Assembly (NCBI GenBank): GCA_032158125.1
Contig: JASKOT010000004.1
Span: 859,396 to 923,395, forward strand
From: Papiliotrema nemorosa
Taxonomy: Eukaryota; Basidiomycota; Tremellomycetes; Tremellales; Rhynchogastremaceae
DNA: 64,000 nt
Reading direction: 5' to 3'
A program made the translations under genes and the position numbers. Under the pieces are notes generated by a model, which saw only the letters and a list, made by a program, of their open reading frames with translations, had not been told where the DNA came from and did not search any database. The first letter of the stretch is position 1; each line of letters opens with the position of its first letter. Shown here in pieces: positions 1-9,961 of this stretch.

Positions 1-447
1 GGTATATTGTTCTACTTGAAGCCGCTGCTGTCGAACACGGGGGCTTCCAGCGTCCAACTTTGACTCCCAAGAGGCTACATGGCTATTCGATCGCTTCCGA
101 GCGTCATTGAAGGGGCCGTGGACAAAGCAGCGGGCAAGACTTTGGCTCGAGAGATCTATCCAGAGTTCGTGGACCAACTCGAAGACAGCTTTGAGCAATT
201 CACTATGGCGATAACCAGTGACATGGATATCCCGGAAGACAGCGTCTGCGAGGTCAATGTCACTGCCACAGACGGTCCTACCCTCCAAGACGATTGCGCT
301 ACCGTTGATCTTACGCTTTCCGGCGGGTATGGGCGATCTTGGGATCCGGCTGACATGGATGACCTGCGCAGTGCCACCTTTCGAGTGTCGGTGCCGCATT
401 TCTCCATCAGCGATGCGGACAACAGGTTCGTTCAGAGAATGGCATAG
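1..447 (+). pseudogene. Broken family P copy, truncated at the window edge
   Basis: Frame 1 aligns without gaps to residues about 255-400 of the next gene (1598-2806). Bases 1-60 encode the counterpart of its GILMHLKPML segment, TGA at 61-63 falls where the neighbour has alanine, and the frame is then open to the stop at 447. The C-terminal part (YPEFVDQL, DIPED, TDGP, DLTLSG, DLRSATFRVSVPHFS) is well over half identical to the neighbour by eye. The 3' flanks also match for about 100 bp, so this is a tandem duplicate. Because the alignment keeps its length across the stop, a nonsense mutation explains it better than an intron. An ATG at 79 could start a 122-residue protein carrying only the C-terminal module, so a short functional product is not excluded. 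The 5' part lies outside the window. Confidence 0.7.
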
Positions 448-525
448 GTACTGCACTTCGTGAGCTCAATCCGCTCAAGAGGGTCGAGGAGCAAGTGGAC
501 GGGAGGCGAATGAGTCGAGAGTGTG

Positions 526-533
526 TGTATATA
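526..533 (+). promoter_or_regulatory. TGTATATA element, candidate PUF site
   Basis: The octamer TGTATATA lies about 80 nt after the stop of the broken family P copy. It is the consensus 3' UTR target of Puf3/Pumilio-type proteins, and this window encodes such a protein at 60150-62975. The tandem sister gene has the same octamer at 2871-2878. Function is inferred. Confidence 0.35.
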
Positions 534-976
534 TACATAGCTCCGTAATGCACAATCTTGGATGCACCCACAGAGCTGATCGGCGCTGACATACGAGACA
601 CATGCCTCCGTTTCCTTAGATGGGTTCTACTGGTTGAGCGACAGTTGCAGAAACATCAAATATCGAGACCGCTCGATGATGCTAATCTGCTCGAGGAACT
701 TTTTCTAGCTTGTAAGTTATTGTAGTAGGCTCACGTTCTGTCAGTGTGAAAAGCCCTATCGATACAGGCATACAGTATTGTCTGACGAGAATATCAAAAG
801 ATCCGCAGACCCGGAGACCGGCAAACGCCTTGCTCGAGATCATTGGGTACATGTAAGCATGCGCTCTAACAGCCGAAGATATGTCCTGTACGCAACTCCA
901 GCCATTGATGGCTTCACAAGTCACTGTTCGGTCACAATCAAGAAACCTTTGCGGTAAAGGGCTTTTCCTGTCCCTG

Positions 977-1143
977 TTGTCATAGTCCAGGCCTACTCAC
1001 GAGGGCCCAGGACAGGACCCAGAGTAAGGGCACCGGCGAATAAACGGGACGGCGAGGCGTGTAGGTAGATCTGATCTCCGGCTATATAAGTTGATACATC
1101 GAGAACATCCTGGGCCCTCCTGAGTAGGGCTGGACTATGACAA
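977..1143. mobile_element. MITE-like element with 36-bp terminal inverted repeats
   Basis: Bases 977-1012 and 1108-1143 are reverse complements over 36 positions with two mismatches; the outer end reads TTGTCATAGTCCAG. About 95 bp of unrelated sequence separates them. The element is too short to encode a transposase, so it would be non-autonomous. No clear target-site duplication flanks the 36-bp ends, although a TA just inside each end (CATAG/CTATG) would fit a Tc1/mariner-type TA target if the true ends start at GTCCAG. A diverged copy in the opposite orientation lies at about 38410-38590. Confidence 0.65.
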
Positions 1144-1597
1144 GGTGGCAAAGTGGACGTGGGTGGTTGAAGGTGGGCAGGAGGCGATCGCCAAAGGATG
1201 CTTCTCAGCCTGACATCACGAGCTTGCAGGGCAGTCTCGCAATTTGAAATATGCTGACTACCATCCCTTTCAAAGCATCGATCAAGGGAATAAAAGTGTC
1301 TTTGCACGTTTCGAGCATGACTGAGAATGATATACGATCGACGAATTTGAGCTACCTTTCTCCGAAGCGTAATATCAGGGTTGTTGGCCTTACCAGAGTC
1401 GTGTATCGGTACTAGGCTTCGTTTTACAAGACTCACGATCGATTCCCCTATTTCCCCTATTCCACCATCACTTCCCCAGACGGTTCTGGATCAGTTGGAC
1501 ATACTCGAAGGATCAATCAATTGTTTCATTCATCAGCCATTCACTTGTTTCTCCCTCCACGCAGATTCCCCTCAGAACTCCTTGCATCAATCACGGT

Positions 1598-2806
1598 ATG
1601 GATAGTGAGACGAAAAAGACTCGCAGATTCAAAAAGACCCGTAGCAGGGATCCGTTCAGTGCGGCATGCCTGGATACTCTCAAGGCCAAATGGGCTTTAG
1701 CCTTGAGATCGGCAAGGGAGGGTGAAGATCCCATCACTGAGGACCAGGCCGCTCAACTCGAAGATGTCTTTGTGAGAAGACGATGCGACGTAGCAGGTGA
1801 TCTCAAGGGTGCTATACAGCGACATCACAACCTCGGCAAAAATGCCCAAGATGACGTTGATTGGAGCAACCTAAGTCCCGTATGCACAGATTTCGCGTTC
1901 TCGAAAGACGATCAAAGTCGACCAATTATCAGACTCACCGTCGAGGTTCGTCAGGAAACTGAGGGAAGAAATCAGAAGGTCCATACAAAAGTCTTCTCAG
2001 TCAATACAGCGCCAAGGAGAAAAATCAGAACTCGCGCTCAGATTGAGCAGACGAAAACGGGCCGTGTAAACGATACTTATGATTGTTCATTCTCGGTGAC
2101 CAAGGCCAAAGTCCTTCCTGAGTTTTGCGCCGCGACACGAGCGGCGCTGGAAGAACTGCTGACTGCTGCTATCGAGGCGCACCTATCGGACGATCAACAG
2201 GATATCAGAGCTTTCTGGGGGGAAGTCCTTCTGGCGAACGTGGAAACACTCGCAACAGACATCTCGATCGAAGCCCAAAAGCAGGGATTCGAGGTCGATA
2301 AGGGGACCTCCATTACACTCTACCCGGATCTTGCCCGCCCGACCCGGTGGACGCTAAACGGAATCCTGATGCACCTGAAGCCGATGCTGGGCAATGAAGA
2401 TGGTTCAAGCATTCATTTAGCTATGCCTAAGGGTCATAGTGCTATGCGGACGCTTACAAGCGCAATTGGGGTGGCTATCGACAGGAAGGCACGGACTGAT
2501 TTACCTAAGACAGTCTATCCGGAGTTTGTGGATCAGCTTGAAAATAGCTTCGATGACTTTGCCCATGCCATGTCTACAGAGTTGGACATCCCGGAAGACA
2601 CCCTTTTCGAGGTCACCGTTGAATCTACCGACGGTCCTATGATCGAAGGAGGTCAATCAACCCTGGACCTTACGCTTTCCGGTCGATACGGATTGTCATG
2701 GAACCCAGCCGAGATGGCTGATCTGCGCAGTGCCACCTTCCGGGTGTCCGTGCCTCATTTCTCAATCACCGACGCGGACAACATGTTCCTCGTGGGAACC
2801 GAGTAG
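1598..2806 (+). CDS. Family P protein, long form (402 aa), function unknown
   Basis: Intronless. I do not recognise the protein. Residues 15-60 form a charged amphipathic helix, followed by a beta-rich stretch at about 85-150 (SPVCTDFAFS, then IIRLTVEVRQE and VHTKVFSVN), matching the N-terminal layout of the 36009, 37303, 39071 and 40571 genes. The distal half contains two related units: residues about 205-250 (GFEVDKGTSITLYPD) and about 281-400 (YPEFVDQLENSF helix, LDIPEDTLFEVTV, TLDLTLSGRYG). No signal peptide, membrane segment, cysteine cluster or known catalytic motif is visible. It is tandem to a broken copy upstream and another member downstream. Start: this is the first ATG of the frame, preceded by a pyrimidine-rich leader. 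Confidence 0.8.
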   Translation: MDSETKKTRRFKKTRSRDPFSAACLDTLKAKWALALRSAREGEDPITEDQAAQLEDVFVRRRCDVAGDLKGAIQRHHNLGKNAQDDVDWSNLSPVCTDFAFSKDDQSRPIIRLTVEVRQETEGRNQKVHTKVFSVNTAPRRKIRTRAQIEQTKTGRVNDTYDCSFSVTKAKVLPEFCAATRAALEELLTAAIEAHLSDDQQDIRAFWGEVLLANVETLATDISIEAQKQGFEVDKGTSITLYPDLARPTRWTLNGILMHLKPMLGNEDGSSIHLAMPKGHSAMRTLTSAIGVAIDRKARTDLPKTVYPEFVDQLENSFDDFAHAMSTELDIPEDTLFEVTVESTDGPMIEGGQSTLDLTLSGRYGLSWNPAEMADLRSATFRVSVPHFSITDADNMFLVGTE

Positions 2807-3794
2807 GTACCGCACACGGTCTACGTGAAGAATTGTCGAGTCATGGAAGCTACCATGGATGCCGAGAGTATGTATATAGCTGCGTAATGCACGTTTTAGG
2901 AGGCGTCTAAACAAGTCTTCCGTGCAGGGCCTTGAGACATGTGCTGCTGTTCGCCTGTAGTGGACGTCCTTAGACTGCACAGACCAAAGAGCCCGAGGGG
3001 GGAGGACTCTCACATCCAACAAACTGTGTGGGAATCAGAGTTGAATGCAGATAACTTCACCGAGGACTGAGCAGTCTGTTGCCGCGTTGCCACTGCTGAT
3101 AACGTGCAGCTGCCATAGAGTTATGCATCAAGCTGAGCATCGAGAGAGGAGCACAAATGGTCCGCATTCTCCTCGCATTGCGTATCCCAGGGCCGTGTGA
3201 GACAACCGGACGATGCCGCAGTATATTAAGCTCGGCAGGATCAATCGAGATGTGCAACTGGCTCCAAGTCCAACTTTCGTGCCCGGATCACATTCCGCTG
3301 CAAGCGCGCCCCACAAAGTCTGCAAAAATGGATGGTGTGACAGTCGTGAGCAGTTCAGAGCCGCTAAACGCGCAACGCTCGTCACTGTTCCAGATAGTCT
3401 GCACCGGAGTCAAGGTGGACATGGCTGCGGACAGGGTAAGTATATGTGACTCGACTCGTACTCGAGCGGTACTCTACATGGATAGACAGGAGCATTGATC
3501 TGGAGATTCTGGAGTCACTGCAAGCCACAGCTACAAAGCGTGGGTCTTTTCTGGTGTTAGCGCTTCCCCGTTTGTGACATGATGTGTCAGTAATCCGCAA
3601 TCCTTTCTGCCACGAGCACTCCTTTCGAATGTGAGTGCAGATCTTACATGGAACAATGTTCTTGACACTCCTTTGTATATGCGCCCCCCTGACAGACACG
3701 TTGCCCATTGGTGTCGAGCGCTCAACACTTTGAGCTCAGAGCTGCCCTCTTCGTTCTCACCACCTGCTCTCCGTCTACTGCCTCCCCTGCGAAC
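2807..3794. other. Intergenic region
   Basis: The first 110 bases share the 3' flank of the upstream duplicate (GTAATGCAC block). Short overlapping open frames on both strands at 3060-3700 have no recognisable domains and no match to family P that I can see. Confidence 0.5.
2871..2878 (+). promoter_or_regulatory. TGTATATA element, candidate PUF site
   Basis: Same octamer as at 526-533, here 65 nt after the stop of the 402-residue family P gene, within the duplicated 3' flank. Retention in both tandem copies may reflect common descent only. Confidence 0.35.
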
Positions 3795-4725
3795 ATGGGC
3801 CGAGCTAAGAACGAGCATTACAATGCGCTATGTGACTTGATCACCACTGCAGTAGATAGGTATCTTGATTCAGATGCAGCTGATCACCTTACCGAGCAGA
3901 AGGAAGGGCTGAACAGCGACATGCGGAAGAGGAGAGGCCATCTTCTGCGCGCTTTGTTGAAGAAGTTCCAGGATGCAGGAGGGCAGTACGAACAGCATTT
4001 AAACTACACGGCCGAGGGTCTCAGTGATGAGGGAAGCGCTGCTGGCATGGCTGTGAAAGTGAAGGTGAAGTCGAAGAGTCAATCCCACGAGCGGGTGTTG
4101 GCTTTGTACCTCACTGCGGACAGAGAAGGACGCTTTGATCGACTCAGATCGACATGGGCCAATAAGATGAACTTACCCTCCAAACAGGACGTCCATATGG
4201 CTCAGAGTGAGACACACGAATCTCAAGCAAAGGACCTGCCCCATCCGAAACTGGGGCAAGCTTTCAAGCGGTTGAAGGAGACGCTGCAGCAGAGAGAAGC
4301 CCTCGAGCAAACCGCTTGGACGAGCTTGGAATCGCATCCAGTCTTACCTTTCGACAACGCCTATACGACAGTTGGAACATCCCAAAGGGCACCACGATCG
4401 TCATGCAAGACACCGAAGAAGGGTCCGGGTATCCATCCCTCAGCGACGTCCAGAGAGATGCTTTTGCCGAGGTCTTCGATTCTATCAGCCGATGCATGGT
4501 GACGGAACATCAAGTACCATCAGAAGTCGCTTCAGATTGGTCCGAGGAGTGGAAGCAGAAGGCTTACAAAGTCTCACATCATCTTGGGCTGCATGAGTTA
4601 TGCGGTAAGGTGGGGGCAGACGTGTGACTCTCAAAGACTCATCAGATATTGCTGTGATCAAGAAGTTCATGGTCTCTGCCTGGTCCGATCAGCCGGTTGA
4701 CACGGCCGTTCACGCGGCTAGGTGA
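3795..4725 (+). CDS. Family P member, three-exon model or frameshifted
   Basis: ATG at 3795 opens a helix-rich N-terminus (NALCDLITTAVDRYLDS) and a beta stretch (GMAVKVKVKSKSQ, ALYLTADR) like the N-module of family P. A second frame carries LYDSWNIPKGTTIVMQD, which resembles GFEVDKGTSITLYPD of the 1598 gene. The two can be joined as exons 3795-4206, 4290-4604 and 4646-4725, giving 268 residues. The second intron (4605-4645, GTAAGG...ATCAG) looks good. The first (4207-4289, GTGAGA...CTGCAG) restores frame exactly but has no convincing branch site, so an ancient frameshift is the alternative, which would make this a pseudogene. If spliced, it is the only intron-containing member here. Function unknown. 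Confidence 0.5.
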
Positions 4726-4961
4726 CACTGTGCCACACCGTATGAGATGTCGGCGTTATATTTGGGTGCATGCGATAATGCCGAAAGGGCGAAATTGGTG
4801 GCGATTGGCAGTGTATTTTTTCGATGCATTTTGGTAGAGTGAAATAATTTGATTCCGCTCTCCATCCAGCGCATTCCCCTCCTGCTCCCCCCTCTCGCAC
4901 CTGCAACCCTCAAACGACCTTCCACAAACTCCTATTCTTCTCTTCTTTATCCATCAACAAA

Positions 4962-6180
4962 AGTGAGTGTCACGTCTGCCTCATATCGCCATCATCGTGT
5001 CAAAGTAGTCGCACAGGACAAGTCGGAAAGCAGAAGTTTCAAGGGGAAGGATGGAGGAATGAGCAGGAGGACACTGCGAACCAACATCTCGCCTGGAATA
5101 CAAAAGAGCTATGGGAGACTGACAATCTAGTGGCTGTCGGCAAGAACAAGAGACTGTCAAAAGGAAAGCGAGGTATCAAGAAGAAGGTCGTCGACCCCTT
5201 CACCCGAAAGGGTGAGTGCATTACATTCAGCAGAAGGGGATCATTTGGCTGATCAGTGTTTCCACTTTCGACACTCGACTCTGCATCTCATTCTCGATTC
5301 TCCTACTCTCTGTCCTTCCCCTATCTATCTTTACTCCTCCAGAGTGGTACGACATCAAGGCTCCTGGCTTTTTCGAGAACAAGAACGCCGGAAAGACCCT
5401 TGTCAACCGAACCCAGGGTTTGAGTACGTTGACTTTCGCCAGTTACGTCGATCGAGGCTGACAGGCTAGAAAACGCCAACGACTCCCTCAAGGGCCGAGT
5501 TGTCGAGCTCTCCCTTGCTGACCTCAACAACGACCAGGAGCAATCGTTCCGAAAGGTCAAGCTGAGAGTCGAGGATGTTTCGGTATGTGACCACATGTCG
5601 GCCAAGACTTGTTGCTAATACCACAGGGCAAGAACTGCCTCACCTCTTTCTACGGTATGGACTTCACCACCGACAAGCTCCGATCCATCGTCCGAAAATG
5701 GCAAACACTGATCGAGGCTTCCGTCGACGTCCGAACCACCGACGGTTACGTCCTCCGACTGTTCGCTATTGGTTTCACCAAGCGAGCTTTCAACCAGGTC
5801 AAGAAGACCACCTACGCCAAATCGTCTCAGGTCCGAGAGATCCGAGCCAAGATGGTTGAGATCATGCGAAGGGAGGCTGAGGGTTCCGAGCTCAAGGAGC
5901 TCGTCCAAAAATTCGTCCCAGAGTCGATTGGTCGAGAGATCGAGAAGGCTACCAAGGTGGGTGTCTGCAATGTGCCCAGAAGAAACCCCCCGACTGACTT
6001 TGACAGGGAGTCTACCCATTGCACAACGTCTACGTCCGAAAGGCCAAGATCCTCAAAACCCCCAAGCTCGACATGTCCAAGCTCCTCGAGGCTCACGGAG
6101 AGGCCACCGATGCTAGCACTGGAAACAAGGTCGTCAAGGGTGGTGACTTTGTTGAGCCAGAGGTTCTTACTTCGGTTTAG
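4962..6180 (+). CDS. RPS1: 40S ribosomal protein eS1 (S3Ae family)
   Basis: Component of the small ribosomal subunit near the mRNA exit region. Exons 4962, 5131-5211, 5343-5423, 5470-5582, 5627-5956 and 6007-6180 give 259 residues, the normal family length. Recognisable blocks are [72 protein letters not shown] and [18 protein letters not shown]. The start codon is split: A at 4962 ends the leader exon (AAAA before GTGAGTG) and TG at 5131 begins the next exon, with a 168-nt intron between them whose branch site is CTGAC near its 3' end. No other in-frame ATG provides the expected MAVGKNK start. Most other introns are 44-50 nt; that at 5212-5342 is 131 nt. Transcribed in the same direction as the RRM gene downstream. 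Confidence 0.95.
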
Positions 6181-7153
6181 GTCTTGGTAGCTGGCATGTA
6201 TACATAACGCACGATCCCTTGAACCCGTAAAGGTAGTCTCAAGAGCGATGACAGGGGTCCGATTTGAGCGGCATCAAAACTGGATGCCTGATGAAATGTG
6301 TGGGGCTCCTTGTCCCGTTGTACGCGTCGGGATTGTTAGCTTCGACTTCTGCGAAGTGGTTCTCCATCCGCAACCCGCCTCTCATCGTCGTATAGCCCAC
6401 TGACTCTCCTTCTCCTCAACCAGCTGGACCTTCCAGGGACAAGACAAGTGCGCGATACCTCTTGCGTAGAGCTCAAGAGTGCGAAGAGCACGCAGTCAAG
6501 GTTCCCCTGCAGATTCTTTGTGGGCATCTAGGTGAGTGATTTCAGTTTGAACTGGATGTGTGAGGAGCGTCCGGTCAGAAGAGCTGTATGAGAACCACGG
6601 TTCTCTGTCATTACACGACTCCATGCCCCAACGAGGCTGAACGGTAACTTTGCACCGTTTCATCTCGACCTTGCCCACGTCTCAGATCCATCCGAAGCTT
6701 ACAGGCTGAAACGGTTATTCACCTGTGTACCCTCCCATGGTCTTGCTTTCCCCCTCCTTTTCTTTACCCCTGCACGTCATCTGTGTCAGTATGAGAAGGT
6801 TCAGTCGCTAAGTAAACAGGCCAGCGACGACTACAAGATCCGCCTCCTCAGCCTTATCACGAATCGTCCTTACCCTCTAGCTAGCTTTTCTTCCCCCTTC
6901 TCCTCTCCTAACTCTTTTCGGATATCCAAGAGGCTTCCTCTTTTCCCACATTAGTCTCCGGAGAAGGTGGTTTATTCCTTTCAAACTTTCACCTCTTCTT
7001 CAGTGTGGGTACTACTTTTGAATCCCCTACTCCCACCTTCACCCACTATTGTCTTCTGTCGTCTCACCATACATCCACCGCGCTCGCTGTTTCTTGCTGT
7101 GAAGCTCATCTCTTTACTTGATTGAACTCTGTACCACACAAACCCTGCTGTCA
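6181..7153. other. Intergenic region and probable long 5' leader of the RRM gene
   Basis: No coding signal. About 6720-7120 is strongly pyrimidine-rich (runs of C and T, e.g. TTTCCCCCTCC), as is typical upstream of highly expressed tremellomycete genes, so the transcription start of the downstream gene probably lies here. A leader intron cannot be excluded. Confidence 0.5.
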
Positions 7154-9572
7154 ATGATGGATCATCCGATATACCACGACACTTCCTACCCACACCATGC
7201 ACACGACTCGTCGGGCGAATACTCTCCCAACATGTTGTATACACCCTCGTTCGATTCAACGGAATTCATTCCACAACCTCGCAACGTGCTTCAAGGCCTT
7301 CCCGTGAATGTCTTCCCATCGATACAGTCGCCGGAGTATATCCCGCAGCCCGCCCATCCAGGTCTTGCCGGTATCGCCACAGACTCTTTCGAGCTGGATG
7401 CGATGAAAGTAAGTCACCCATACACGTCTCAAGCCTGGCCGCTGACTTGTGAGCGTGCGCTGGAACATTCGTTACCTAATAATCCAATGAACGGTAACAA
7501 CTCGCAGATCGACTCCTCCAAGCGTCAACGCCATACCCCCTTGGGTCCTCTTCCCTCCGCCACGAGTAAACCCTTCACTCCGCGCGTCTCCTCGAACCCC
7601 TACCACAGCCATACTAGTCCTTACATGAACGGTATGACCCAAGTCCCACAGTCACCCCTACACCTCGGAGGTCCGCTGGGAACACCGGCACAGATGAACA
7701 TGAATAGCCCGGTCATTCCGCAAAGTCCCTTCACCGGGATTGGGTTTGGCAACCTGCCTTTCATGGTCAGTCGGCTTAAATGGAGTTTATGGTGGTTGAT
7801 CTTTAGGGCTTTCCGGCCTCACCAATTGTGTCTCCTTCGATGGACCCCAATACCATGACGGGCAATTACGGTCCCGCCGCTGCCGCTGCCGCTGCTGCTG
7901 CAGCAGGTAATGTCATTGGTCGAACAATCTACGTTGGAAACCTTCCACCGGAAGCATCTGTTGACGAGCTTCTCAATCTTGTCCGTTTTGGACCTATTGA
8001 GATGGTGCGGCTATTCCCGGAGAAGGCCCATGTCTTCATCTCCTTCTTGGACGGTTCCACGGCTGCCGCATTCTATGCAGATGCCACCGTGAAGAAGCTG
8101 GCCTTGCGAGGTCAACAGCTCGCAGTCAGATGGGGCCACCCATCGTATCTCTCCAAAGAGATTGCTCGAGCTGTCAGCGAGTTTCAAGCCACGCGTAACG
8201 TCTTTGTTGGTAATCTCGAGGATACAACAAGCGAGCAAGATCTGCGGAATGCCTGTTCGGTCTTTGGGCCTATCGATCAGGTTAAGATCGTTCGAGACAA
8301 GAACATAGGATTCATTCACTTCTTGAGCATCGCTACCGCGATCAAGGTAAGCGATGTACTTGGAACGGACGACTGACTTCCAGGTCGTAGCGGAGTTACC
8401 TCTGCAAGAAGGCTGGAAGGACAAGCGGGTCAGTTACGGCAAGGTGAGCGACGATGATCTTGCAATCTCTAATGGTGAAGGATCGATGCGCATACGTCCC
8501 AAAAGCTCAGCAGGCTGCCGTCCGGCTTGCGCAAGCTCAAGCGGCAGCCGCAGTCGCTGCTCATCATCAGCAGGTAGCCCAGATGCCTGGTTCGCCGTTC
8601 GCCCCATTCACGCCAATGACTCCCTCGTTCGCGGCTTTTGGCACTCCGCAATCCGGCTTCGGTTCCCCCATATTTGGAAACGCGTTTGGCATCGGTCCAC
8701 AGTTCCCGGTTGATGTCAATCCCGCGAACAATCGCAATGTGTATCTCGGAAACATCCACCCGGACACGACTACCGAAGAGCTCTGTAACAATATACGAAG
8801 CGGGCCTTTGTCACATATCCGTCACCTTAAAGACAAGAACATCGCCGTGAGTAGCTTTGGTATCTACAATCCATGATTCTCATGATTTCAGTTCGTAACT
8901 TTCATCGATCCCGCGCACGCTGCGCAATTCAGACAGCACGTTATCAACGTGGGGATCACTATTCACAATCGACGTCTCAAGGCGAACTGGGGCAAGCACT
9001 CTGGCCCTTTGTCACTGGCCATTCGACAGGCCTTCGATTCCGGAGCGACAAGAAACGTCTATATTGGCCTCATCTCCGATATGAAGGAAGTTCCGCATGA
9101 AAAACTCCAACAAGATTTCGAAGAGTACGGAGGTCAGTGCAGGAGCCGGAACATGATCGATGTGCTGACTCTGGCAGAAATCGAGATGATCAATTTCCTA
9201 CCCGATAAGGGAGCTGCCTTCGTCAACTTCACCAACATCACGAGCGCGATCAAAGCGGTTGAATTCGTCAAGGAGAAAGAGCCATATCAGAACTACCGAA
9301 TTTCGTACGGCAAAGACCGATGTGCAAACCCTCCTCGAGTCAAGTATGTTACAGCTTCTTATCCGCTTGAGAAGAATTCGCTGACACGCAGCGGTGAACG
9401 AGGCACTCCGCCTTCTGCTCGACGGCAAGGACTCCCTTCCACACGATCGGATGAGTCTGACCTTCAATCGCAAGCTCAAGGCGAGGAGACTGAAATCCCC
9501 GAAGACGGCGAGACTGCCGAGCTCATCGATATGGACGACATCAGGGCTGAAGCCCCCGAAGCTTTCGAATAG
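7154..9572 (+). CDS. NRD1: Four-RRM RNA-binding protein, Nrd1/Msa-like
   Basis: Predicted cytoplasmic mRNA-binding regulator of the fission yeast Nrd1 type. Eight exons: 7154-7408, 7508-7765, 7807-8346, 8384-8443, 8481-8846, 8892-9132, 9178-9343, 9392-9572 (688 residues). A low-complexity N-terminus rich in S, P, H and M is followed by a poly-alanine run and four RRMs: TIYVGNLPP...HVFISF, NVFVGNL...IGFIHF, NVYLGNIHP...IAFVTF and NVYIGLI...AAFVNF. The phrase SYGKDRCA occurs after RRM2 and after RRM4. The acidic tail ends MDDIRAEAPEAFE. The first ATG is followed directly by a second. The first intron (99 nt) is a multiple of three with no stop, so a retained form would add 33 residues. The name follows the S. 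pombe protein, not the unrelated S. cerevisiae Nrd1. Confidence 0.85.
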
Positions 9573-9961
9573 ATTGGTGCTATGTGCATCTGAAGAACGT
9601 CGACGTCGCATTATATACTTTTGGGCATAGATTGATGAGGGAGAAGGAGAATGGTGGAGTGTGCTGCATCACCGCATGCGCTTCTCTGTCTGGTGATCCT
9701 TCTTTCTGCGTCTGTTCGCATCACACTCATACGTATACTTCCCATTTTCTGACTCATGATACGATCATCACGTCGATTTATGAATTGCTCGTGCCTGTAC
9801 GTGATTTAGGTGCATGGTGATCCACATTGCATGATGGTACAAGGGCAACAGATACAACACTAGAGTACCGTCCGCATATCCAAAACTAGCAACCTTCTCA
9901 GTCTCGTAGATATTGGGCCCTGCCCACTTAGCATTGTGTCAAACAGTGGATCAGCTTCGGC
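9573..9961. other. Convergent 3' region
   Basis: Shared 3' flank of the Nrd1-like gene and VPS34, T-rich near 9710-9790. No gene or repeat seen. Confidence 0.5.

Larger units (their letters stand above)
448..1597. other. Intergenic region holding the 977-1143 inverted-repeat element
   Basis: No gene is supported here. The first 110 bases are the 3' flank shared with the 1598-2806 gene. The rest is unique apart from the inverted-repeat element. The 147-codon minus-strand reading frame across 993-1436 is open only by chance through that element. Confidence 0.6.

Noticed and set aside
993..1436. 147-codon minus-strand frame sharing a protein-like string with the frame at 38118-38561
   Set aside because: The shared part is exactly the inverted-repeat element; outside it the two frames do not resemble each other, so the similarity is at DNA level.
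4963..5130. snoRNA inside the first eS1 intron
   Set aside because: Ribosomal protein introns often host snoRNAs, but I find no C/D or H/ACA box arrangement.
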